DNA from: Kaistia hirudinis
GTDB lineage: Bacteria; Pseudomonadota; Alphaproteobacteria; Rhizobiales; Kaistiaceae
DNA: 64,000 nucleotides
Assembly (NCBI RefSeq): GCF_014196455.1
Contig: NZ_JACIDS010000007.1
Location: forward strand, 1 to 64,000
Reading direction: 5' to 3'
Shown here: in pieces, positions 17,184 through 25,300 of the stretch
Layout of the letters: the number at the start of each line of letters is the position of its first letter
Position numbering within the stretch: the stretch's first letter is position 1
Notes under the pieces: generated by a model
Told to the model about the DNA's origin: nothing
What the model saw: the letters and a program-made list of their open reading frames with translations, nothing else
Database searches by the model: none
Position numbers and translations under genes: made by a program

Positions 17184-18103
17184 TGGCCCGGGAGCGGAAG
17201 GAAGACGTTCCCCATCATGTCGGGGGCGTACAGGAGATCCGGTCGATCCCGGTCGACAGCGTCCGCATCGTCAACCCGCGGGCGCGAAGTCCGAAGATAT
17301 TCGCAGGAATCGTCGAGAGCATCGCGACGGTCGGTTTGAAGCGGCCGATTACCGTCACGGAGGCCCGGCGCGACGATGGTGGTACGGGGTATGACCTCAT
17401 CTGCGGACAGGGCCGGCTTGAAGCCTTTAAGGCCCTGGGAGAGACGCATATTCCGGCCCTCGTCGTCCGGGCGTCGGAAACCGAACTCTATCTGATGAGC
17501 CTCGTGGAAAATCTGGCACGTCGCAAGCATTCCAACCGGGATCTGCTCACGGCCGTGCGTGTGCTCGAGGACAGAGGCTATGGTCCGGCAGAGATTGCCC
17601 GCAAGACGGGTCTCGATGCGGGTTACATTTCCTGCATCATGCAATTGCTGAGGGCCGGTGAAGAACGCCTTATCGGTGCGGTCGAGAAAGGCTGGCTGCC
17701 TCTCTCGCTGGCCACGGATATCGCGAAGGCCGGTCCGGGCGAGGTCCAGATCGCCATGATGGAGGCTTATGAGACCGGGCTTCTGCGCGGTGAGCAGCTT
17801 CTCAAGGTCCGCAGGCTGATCGACCGGCGCCAGGCGCTCGGCAAGAGCTATGGATCATGGAAACGCAAGGGTGAGCAACCGCTCACCGCGAGCAAGCTGG
17901 CACAGACTTTTCAGGCTGAGGTGCGCCGGCAACAACTCGTCGTCCGCAAGTCGGAGGTCGCGGAGCAGCGCCTGCTGTTCGTCGTGACGGCGCTGAGAAG
18001 GATGCTCACGGATGAGCATTTCCGCACCCTCCTGCGGGCGGAGAGTGTCGGCGATATTCCGAAGCCGCTCGCGGACCGGATCGGCGGGGAGGTGCTGCCG
18101 TGA
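17180..18103 (+). CDS. ParB/RepB-like protein, first of a pair
   Basis: The 307-residue protein begins inside the recombinase stop (ATGA). Its N-terminal ParB/Srx-like domain (residues 20-120) has FAGIVESIATVGLKRPITV, LICGQGRLEAFKALG and the partial box LVENLARRKHSN. A helix-turn-helix follows (YGPAEIARKTGLDAGYISC), and the C-terminal domain matches the RepB C-terminal type. Classic ParB proteins bind parS and spread as CTP clamps. No ParA ATPase or origin is beside it, so partition in the usual sense is doubtful. It more probably helps the recombinase find or bridge its DNA sites, or measures copy state. That role is inference. Confidence 0.78.
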   Translation: MMARERKEDVPHHVGGVQEIRSIPVDSVRIVNPRARSPKIFAGIVESIATVGLKRPITVTEARRDDGGTGYDLICGQGRLEAFKALGETHIPALVVRASETELYLMSLVENLARRKHSNRDLLTAVRVLEDRGYGPAEIARKTGLDAGYISCIMQLLRAGEERLIGAVEKGWLPLSLATDIAKAGPGEVQIAMMEAYETGLLRGEQLLKVRRLIDRRQALGKSYGSWKRKGEQPLTASKLAQTFQAEVRRQQLVVRKSEVAEQRLLFVVTALRRMLTDEHFRTLLRAESVGDIPKPLADRIGGEVLP

Positions 18104-18987
18104 CGCGACACGCCTTTCAGAAGGACACGATCCGGGTCGCGATCGGTGACATCCTGCCGACCCGGGCGCTGGCGAAGGATATTCGCGATACGCCGAAGTT
18201 CCGGACGATCCTCGCCTCGATCCAGGAGGTCGGCATCATCGAGCCGCTCGCCGTGCATCCGGAACCCGCCGGCGGCGGCTATATCCTGTTGGACGGGCAT
18301 CTGCGTCTGGAGGCGTTGAAGGCGCTCGAGGCGGCGGAAGCGGTTTGCCTGGTTGCTACCGACGACGAGGGCTTCACCTATAACCGGCAGATCAATCGGC
18401 TCAGCGCGATCCAGGAGCACAAGATGATCCTGCAGGCGATCCGCAAGGGCGTACCGCCCGAACGGATCGCCCAGACGCTCAGCGTCAATGTCGAGCGCAT
18501 CCGGGAGCGCGAGCGGCTGCTCGACGGCGTCGCGCCTGAAGCGGTGGAACTGCTGAAGGACCGCATGGTCAGCCGGGGTGTGTTCGCCATCTTGCGCAAG
18601 ATGAAGCCGCTGCGCCAGATCGAAGCTGCCGAGATGATGATTTCCGCCAGCCGGCTGAACGTGCCCTATGCGAAGATGATCCTTGCCGCCTCCCGGCCCG
18701 ACATGCTCATCGAGGTGAAGAAGCCCCGCCAGCTCGACGCGACGCCGGAGGATATTGCCCGGATGGAGCGCCAGATGGAGAAGCTCTATCTGGACTATAA
18801 GGCGGTGGAAGACACGCTCGGCGAGACGCTGCTGGTGCTGGTGGTCGCGAAGGGCTTCGTCGCCCGGCTGCTGCGTAACAACGCGATATCGGGATATCTG
18901 AAGCGTTATCATCAGGATCTGACCGGCGAGCTTGCCATGGTCATGGAGGCTATCGGTGCCGATGCGCGGACGCCGGGAAGGGAATGA
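18100..18987 (+). CDS. ParB/RepB-like protein, second of a pair
   Basis: The start overlaps the previous stop. The sequence reads GTGA, so the start codon is GTG. The 295-residue protein is a diverged relative of the preceding one: a ParB-type N-terminal domain (FRTILASIQEVGIIEPLAV, ILLDGHLRLEALKAL), a helix-turn-helix (IAQTLSVNVERIRERERLL) and the RepB C-terminal domain, ending in a long helix. Two different ParB-like proteins made from one mRNA with a recombinase suggests a heteromeric DNA-binding complex. No parA is nearby. The family is clear and the function is inferred. Confidence 0.78.
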   Translation: MTRHAFQKDTIRVAIGDILPTRALAKDIRDTPKFRTILASIQEVGIIEPLAVHPEPAGGGYILLDGHLRLEALKALEAAEAVCLVATDDEGFTYNRQINRLSAIQEHKMILQAIRKGVPPERIAQTLSVNVERIRERERLLDGVAPEAVELLKDRMVSRGVFAILRKMKPLRQIEAAEMMISASRLNVPYAKMILAASRPDMLIEVKKPRQLDATPEDIARMERQMEKLYLDYKAVEDTLGETLLVLVVAKGFVARLLRNNAISGYLKRYHQDLTGELAMVMEAIGADARTPGRE

Positions 18988-19144
18988 AGAAGTCTCGAAG
19001 GGCCTGCTGCCAGCATTTTGGACACGAGGTTACGACGTCGCCCTTCGGGCCGGGCTTTCGGCATAGCTGAAGCTCTGCGCGTTTTTCACCCATATGGGCT
19101 CGATCCCTGACGCTTGGCCGGCTGCCACCGGAGAGAAGGAGCGC

Positions 19145-19423
19145 ATGTTCAGTGCCTTGAACTCCTGGCTGGAACGCCGCCGCGCCATTCGCCGGCGGTG
19201 GCAGGCCGACGCCCGTCGGCTCGTGCAGGAGGATGAGCGGAACGCCTACTATCAGGCACAACGTCTGGCGGCCCGGGCGCGGGCTGAGGGCCACGGCGGC
19301 GCGTTCGTACACTGGTCCAAGGTCGCGGCGGAGGTGGCGCGGATCTCACCGCGCGCGGAGATGGATCTCGCAACCGTGCAGGCGATCGTCGACGAGGAGC
19401 TGCGGCGAAGCGGCAGGACGTGA
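19145..19423 (+). CDS. small Arg-rich hypothetical protein
   Basis: The ATG at 19145 follows GAAGGAGCGC, a good ribosome binding site, and gives 92 residues. The N-terminal half is very basic and helical (LNSWLERRRAIRRRW), and the rest is a charged helix. There is no recognised domain. It opens the backbone block that continues with other small element proteins. It could be a nucleic-acid-binding accessory protein, but nothing in the sequence proves it. Confidence 0.6.
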   Translation: MFSALNSWLERRRAIRRRWQADARRLVQEDERNAYYQAQRLAARARAEGHGGAFVHWSKVAAEVARISPRAEMDLATVQAIVDEELRRSGRT

Positions 19424-19722
19424 GCGGCGTCGCGCCTTTGGGCCGGCGCGACAGGGACCATCAGGTGCGGTGTGGCAGCGGAGCTCTGGCGAGACGGTTC
19501 GTTCGGGAGACGGCTGCACCACCGGGAAGCAGATCAATCCCGCTCTTCTGCGATGTCTCCTGGTCCGGTTCCGGATCTTCCACGATCAACCCGCTGGCGG
19601 GGTCGGCTACGTGAACGTGCCGCCGCTCTCGTCTTCGCCTTCGCGGTGATCGCGACCGGGCCCGACCCATCTGGGGGAGCCATCGAGCGGGAATTGGCCT
19701 GCTCCCCGATGGAGCCTTCACA
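19424..19722 (+). other. non-coding spacer
   Basis: About 300 bases without a convincing gene: the open frames here lack good starts and codon bias. It probably holds the promoter of the small gene at 19723. I see no repeat or strong hairpin in it. Confidence 0.4.
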
Positions 19723-19908
19723 ATGTCGAACGACTTGTCCCTCGCCCAGAACGCCGCCCTCCAGCTCTCCCGCACCCTGATGGTCCCGGTCTCCCTGTTC
19801 AAGGTCGACGGCGCATACGGCGTCCTGCCGGCCGACGAGCTCGACGGCGACGATGTCACCGTGCTTTTCGAGTACGATCCGTTCTCGGGTGGGCGGCCGG
19901 TTCATTGA
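19723..19908 (+). CDS. small conserved-looking element protein
   Basis: This 61-residue protein reads as a real small domain, with regular strands and an acidic C-terminal half (ADELDGDDVTVLFEYDP). A GGAG sits ten bases upstream of the ATG. I do not recognise a named family. It lies directly before the primase-like gene in a run of small element-encoded proteins. Confidence 0.6.
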   Translation: MSNDLSLAQNAALQLSRTLMVPVSLFKVDGAYGVLPADELDGDDVTVLFEYDPFSGGRPVH

Positions 19909-20127
19909 ACCGGTTTTCCGCCGTGCCTTGTGCCGCTTGCGAGCCGGCACCCGCAAGGGAGGCTGCGCCGCGGGCCGGATCGGTCGCGACGGGGCTCATC
20001 AATTCCCCAGTTGCCGTCCCGCGCCCTTGCGGGCTTGGCGCTTCGCGCCCGGTGGGAGCGGTCCCGCGAGATGCGCGGGAAGGAAGACGCAGGAAAGGCC
20101 GGACGGAGATTGTCCGGGAAGAGCGAG

Positions 20128-21087
20128 ATGGAGACGAGCGAGGTCGAGTATCTGAAGGAGCGCGTCACCTGCGCCGCCGTGCTGGAGAAGGCGGGCTTCG
20201 CGGTCGACGTGAAGGAGAGCACGCGCCGCGCGGTGAAGTACCGGCGCGGCGACGACATCATCATCGTGATCCATGACGGCAAGGGCTGGTTCGACCCGCT
20301 GTCGGACGCCAAGGGCGACGTGTTCTCGCTGATCCGCCATCTCGACGGCGGCAGCTTCACGGACGTGCTCGCCACAGCGGCTGAGCTGGTGGGTTTCTCG
20401 CCGGCCGAGCCGACATGGACGAGGGCGGCGCGGGAACATGAACCCGCCGCCTCTCTTTTCGAACGCTGGCGCGCCCGTCGCACGCCCTGGCTGGGCTCGG
20501 CGACTTGGCGCTATCTGCGCGACGAACGTTTCCTCCCCGAGATGATCATCCGCGCCGCCATCCGGCAGGACTGTCTGCGCGAGGGCCCGCGCGGCAGTCT
20601 ATGGGCCGCGCATGTCGATGATGCCGGTGTCGTCACCGGCTGGGAAGAGCGTGGCCCGGAGTGGCGCGGTTTCTCGACCGGAGGGTCGAAGGTACTGTTT
20701 CGGCTGGGCGTGCTCGAGGGCTTGCGCCTCTGCGTGACCGAGGCGGCGATCGACGCCATGAGCCTCGCCGCCCTCGAGGGATTACGGGAGGGCAGCCTCT
20801 ATCTCAGCACGGGTGGCGGCTGGTCGCCGGTGACGGAGGCGGCGGTACGGGCGCTGGCGGTGCGTACCGGTGCGCAGCTCGTCGCCGCGACCGATGCCAA
20901 TGCCCAGGGTGAAGCCTTCGCCACGCGCCTGCGCGCCATCGCCGAGGAGGTGGGCTGCGACTGGCTCCGGCTGAGGCCGCCGGCCGAGGACTGGAACGAG
21001 GTCCTGAAGGCGAAAATGAAAGAGGAACGGGAACGGAGGGAGGAGAGACGCGGCCTGCCGCATGCCCGCCGGCCGCGTCAAGGGTGA
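20128..21087 (+). CDS. Toprim-domain (DUF3991-like) primase-related protein
   Basis: The start is ATG 20128 behind GGGAAGAGCGAG. Open frame upstream is a GC-rich leader. The roughly 319-residue protein has an N-terminal domain like the DnaG/DUF3991 zinc-finger-type start (VEYLKERVTCAAVLEKAGF to GDVFSLIRHLDGG) without clear Cys ligands. A Toprim domain follows, with the Glu motif VTEAAIDAMSL and the Asp motif AATDANAQGEAF, where the usual D-x-D reads D-x-N. A charged tail ends the protein (KMKEERERREERR). Such proteins are thought to prime the complementary strand after conjugative transfer. Loss of the second Asp leaves activity uncertain. Confidence 0.75.
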   Translation: METSEVEYLKERVTCAAVLEKAGFAVDVKESTRRAVKYRRGDDIIIVIHDGKGWFDPLSDAKGDVFSLIRHLDGGSFTDVLATAAELVGFSPAEPTWTRAAREHEPAASLFERWRARRTPWLGSATWRYLRDERFLPEMIIRAAIRQDCLREGPRGSLWAAHVDDAGVVTGWEERGPEWRGFSTGGSKVLFRLGVLEGLRLCVTEAAIDAMSLAALEGLREGSLYLSTGGGWSPVTEAAVRALAVRTGAQLVAATDANAQGEAFATRLRAIAEEVGCDWLRLRPPAEDWNEVLKAKMKEERERREERRGLPHARRPRQG

Positions 21088-21228
21088 CGCTTCGCCCGGC
21101 TTTGCCGGCCCTTGACCCGCCCGGACGGTGAGGCGGCTGCGGGGGAGGGGTCAGGAAGGGCTGAAGAGAGGATGGCGACCCGGAGGGTGAGCCGCGCTCC
21201 GGCCCGGACGAGGCCGAAGGAGCCTGCC

Positions 21229-21840
21229 ATGACCCTCTCCGTTCCTCCCATCCGCAAGGTGTATCAGGGCGTCGCCGATCGGCGGCAGATGTTCCGGATG
21301 TTCGACCGCCATGCGCAGCGCCCGAACCGCTGGCAGGGCGATGATGATGGCGCGCTCTATCGCGGCGAATGGTTCGAGATCGGCGGGGCCGAGCACGACC
21401 ATATGTTCGAGATCCTGCCGCCGCTGTGGATGCGTGGCGATATGTTCGCCCTGCGCGAGTTCCTCACCGGCTCGATCACCAGCGTCTTCTTCGAGCTGTC
21501 GATCGACGGACGCCTCCGGCACTTCCACGGCTATTGCGACCTTGCCGAGAAGGGTTCGCCCGAGGTCTTGCGCGCGGCGATCATCGCGCGCGAGTCTTGG
21601 CCGGTGCGTGCGATGACGCCGGAAGAACGCCTCGAGCATATCTGGAGCGCCACCCATGACGATTATCGCGGCTATGCCGGCGAGCGCTGGCCGCGCTGCC
21701 TGCAGGGCAAGCGCACCGTGCTCTGCTATGAGGGCCGGCGCGGCACCACGCTGAAGCTGCTGGAACATCTCACCGAGGCCGAGATCTCGGCGAAGCTGCC
21801 GGTGCATCTGCGCTACCTCCCCGACGCGCTCGCGGCGTGA
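21229..21840 (+). CDS. DUF1419 family protein
   Basis: The ATG at 21229 follows GAAGGAG with good spacing and gives about 203 residues. The sequence (RQMFRMFDRHAQRPNRW near the start, LPPLWMRGDMFALREFLTGS in the middle) matches my recollection of DUF1419, found on rhizobial plasmids and islands. It is cytoplasmic and Trp/Arg-rich, with no known activity. It is followed ten bases later by a DUF3085 gene, so the two are probably co-transcribed. Confidence 0.72.
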   Translation: MTLSVPPIRKVYQGVADRRQMFRMFDRHAQRPNRWQGDDDGALYRGEWFEIGGAEHDHMFEILPPLWMRGDMFALREFLTGSITSVFFELSIDGRLRHFHGYCDLAEKGSPEVLRAAIIARESWPVRAMTPEERLEHIWSATHDDYRGYAGERWPRCLQGKRTVLCYEGRRGTTLKLLEHLTEAEISAKLPVHLRYLPDALAA

Positions 21841-21850
21841 GGGCGCGCAC

Positions 21851-22249
21851 ATGTTCACCTTTCCGCTGGCCGACGTCCGCGCCGTCCTCACGCGTGGGCG
21901 GATCGACGCCGCCGCCAATGGCGGCTTCCGCAATCCCTATTACGGCCTTCGCCCGGGCGCGGGCGAAAAGCCGGGCCTTTGGCTGGTCGGCGACGAGGGC
22001 GTCTACCTCCTCTCGAACGGCAGGCTCGCTGAGGGGCAGCGCCCGCTCGTCGTCTATGCCGCGGAGTGCAGCCCGAAGACCAATCCGGATTGCTGGCATT
22101 ACAAGCGCCGGCATTTCGGGGCGGATGACGGGATCGAGTTCCTTGATGCCGCCGAACTCGACCGGCTGATGGCCGCCTCGGCCGACGCCACGCATCTGCG
22201 GATCGTGATGGACGATGCCGCGCTATCGCTCACGCTGATCCGCCGCTGA
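21851..22249 (+). CDS. DUF3085 family protein
   Basis: This 132-residue cytoplasmic protein starts MFTFPLADVRAVLTRGRID and contains YYGLRPGAGEKPGLWLVGDEGVY split by loops, which fits DUF3085, a family known from mobile elements with no assigned reaction. It is tightly linked downstream of the DUF1419 gene and ahead of the giant methyltransferase-helicase. It may be an accessory factor of that enzyme; this is suggested only by position. Confidence 0.72.
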   Translation: MFTFPLADVRAVLTRGRIDAAANGGFRNPYYGLRPGAGEKPGLWLVGDEGVYLLSNGRLAEGQRPLVVYAAECSPKTNPDCWHYKRRHFGADDGIEFLDAAELDRLMAASADATHLRIVMDDAALSLTLIRR

Positions 22250-22350
22250 GGCGAGCTTCCACGCTTCTCCCTTTTTCACATCCCTGCGCCCGTCCCGCCC
22301 GCCTCTCCGGCGGACGATGGCGCGCGCCTTCACGACAGGAGCTCTCCACC

Positions 22351-25300
22351 ATGGCGCATGACGATCCCTTCACGCTCAACCTGTTCGGCAACACCGACCT
22401 GTCCTCCGACCTGAGCCTCGGTGTCACGGCCTTCGCCGGGGATTTCGAGGGCGATCCCGGTGACGACGATCCCGATCCGACCACGCCAGCGCCGAGCCAG
22501 GCGTCGGCATCGACCGGACCAGTCGCTCGCGCGAAGCCGTCGTCCGAATGTGGCGTTAATTTCCATCTCGATGGTGATCGCGGCCTCGCCCGTGGCTGGA
22601 AGGCACGCGCTCGCGACAACATCGCGGCGATCCGCCTTGCAGCCGGGATCGAGGCTGGGAATCGTCCCGCCACTCGGGCGGAACAGGAGACGCTGATCCG
22701 TTTCACCGGCTTCGGCGCATCCGATCTCGCCAATGGCATGTTCCGCCGGCCCGGCGAGGCGGAGTTCCGCGAAGGCTGGGAGGAGATCGGGGCGGAACTT
22801 CAGGACGCCGTCGACGATACGGACTATGCCTCGCTCGCCCGCTGCACGCAGTACGCCCACTTCACGCCGGAGTTCATCATCCGGGCGATCTGGACGGGGC
22901 TCCAGCGTCTCGGCTGGCGCGGCGGCAGGGTGCTGGAACCGGGTATCGGCACCGGGCTGTTTCCGGCGTTGATGCCGGAAGGCCTGCGCGATGCCTCCCA
23001 TGTTACCGGCATCGAGCTCGATCCGGTGACGGCGCGCGTCGCCCGGCTGTTGCAGCCCTGCGCCCGCATCATGACGGGCGACTTCGCCCGCACGGACCTG
23101 CCGGCGAGCTTCGACCTCGTCCTCGGCAATCCGCCCTTCTCCGACCGTACCGTTCGGTCTGATCGCTCCTATCGCTCGCTGGCCTTGCGCCTGCACGACT
23201 ACTTCATCGCCCGGTCGATCGACCTGCTGAAGCCCGGCGCGCTCGCCGCCTTCGTCACCTCGCACGGCACCATGGACAAGATGGATGCCATGGCGCGGGA
23301 GCATATCGCGAAGGTGGCCGACCTGATCGCGGCGATCCGCCTGCCCGAGGGCAGCTTCCGCAGCGACGCCGGCACTGATGTGGTGGTCGACATCCTCTTC
23401 TTCCGAAAGCGGAAGACCGGGGAGCCGGAGGGCGACCAATGCTGGCTCGACCTCGACGAGGTCCGCGCCGCCGATGGCGAGGAAGCCGCGATCCGCGTGA
23501 ACCGCTGGTTCGTCCGGCACCCGGAATTTGTGCTCGGCACCCATGCCATGGCGTCAGGCCGATTCGGCGATACCTACACCTGCCTGCCGCGCGAGGGCGT
23601 TGAGCTGAAGGTGGCGTTGGATGCCGCCATCTCCCTTCTTCCGGAAGCCCTCTATGACGGTGAGCCGACGTCGATCGATGTCGAGAGTGACGATCACGGC
23701 GCCGAGGCCGGGATCCCGTCTCCCGCTGAGCACCACGTCCGCGAGGGCAGTTATGCCTTCGACCCGGTGCGCGGGCTCATGCAGCTGATCGACGGCGAAC
23801 CTGTCGCGGTGAAGGCCCGTAAGGGCCGCAGCGCAGAGGGCATCCCCGAAAAGCACATCCGCACCATCCGCAAGCTGATCCCGATCCGCGACGCCGTGCG
23901 CGAGGTGCTGAAGGCACAGGAGCAGGATCGGCCGTGGAAAGACGCGCAGGTCCGGCTGCGCATCGCCTGGTCCAGCTTCGTGCGCGACTTCGGTCCGATC
24001 AACCACACCACGGTGTCGATCGCCGAGGACGAGGAGACCGGCGAGGTCCGCGAAACCCATCGCCGGCCCAACCTGCAACCCTTTCTCGACGATCCCGATT
24101 GCTGGCTCGTCGCCTCGATCGAGGATTACGACCTCGAGACCGATACGGCGAAGCCGGGTCCGATCTTCTCCGAGCGGGTAATCGCACCGCCGTCCGCGCC
24201 CGCAATCGCCTCGGCCGCGGATGCGCTCGCCGTGGTGCTGAACGAGCGCGGCCATGTCGATCTCGACCATATCGCCGAGCTGCTGCACGCCGATGCCGCT
24301 ACGGTCATTGCCGAGCTGGGAGAGGCCATCTTTCGCAATCCCGAGACCGGGTCATGGCAGACGGCGGACGCCTATCTCTCCGGCCCGGTGCGCGACAGGC
24401 TGAAGGCAGCGGAAGCCGCCGCCGCGCTCGATCCTGCCTTCGTGCGCAATGTCCGCGCCCTTGTCGAGGTGCAGCCGGCCGATCTGCGGCCTTCCGACAT
24501 TACGGCCCGTCTCGGCGCGCCGTGGATTCCGGCATTGGATGTCGTCGCCTTCGTGAAGGAGACCATGGGAGCGGAGATCCGCATCCACCACATGCCGGAG
24601 CTTGCCTCCTGGAGCGTGGAGGCGCGGCAGCTCGGCTGGCTCGCCGCCGGCACCTCGGAATGGGGCACGGAACGACGCCATGCCGGCGAGCTGCTCGCTG
24701 ACGCGCTGAACAGCCGAGTGCCGCAGATCTTCGATATCATCAGGAACGGGGACAGCGAGCGCCGCGTCCTCAATGTCGTCGACACCGAGGCCGCCAAGGA
24801 GAAGCTCGCCAAGATCAAGACCGCCTTCCAGTGCTGGGTCTGGTCCGATACCGACCGCACCGACCGGCTGGCGCGGGTCTATAATGATCGTTTCAACAAC
24901 ATCGCGCCCCGCTCCTTCAATGGCGATCACCTGAAGCTGCCGGGCGCGAGCAGCGCCTTCACGCTCTATGCGCATCAGAAGCGCGGCATCTGGCGCATCG
25001 TCTCGGCCGGCTCGACCTATCTCGCCCATGCCGTTGGCGCCGGGAAGACGATGACGTTCGTCGCCGCCATCATGGAACAGCGCCGGCTCGGGCTGATCGC
25101 CAAGGCGATGCTGGTGGTGCCCGGCCATTGCCTGGCGCAGGCGGCCCGCGAGTTCCTGGCGCTCTATCCCAATGCCCGCATCCTCGTGGCGGACGAGACG
25201 AACTTCATCAAGGAGAAGCGCGCCCGGTTCCTGTCGCGTGCGGCGACCGCGACCTGGGACGCGATCATCATCACCCATTCCGCCTTCCGGTTCATCGGCA

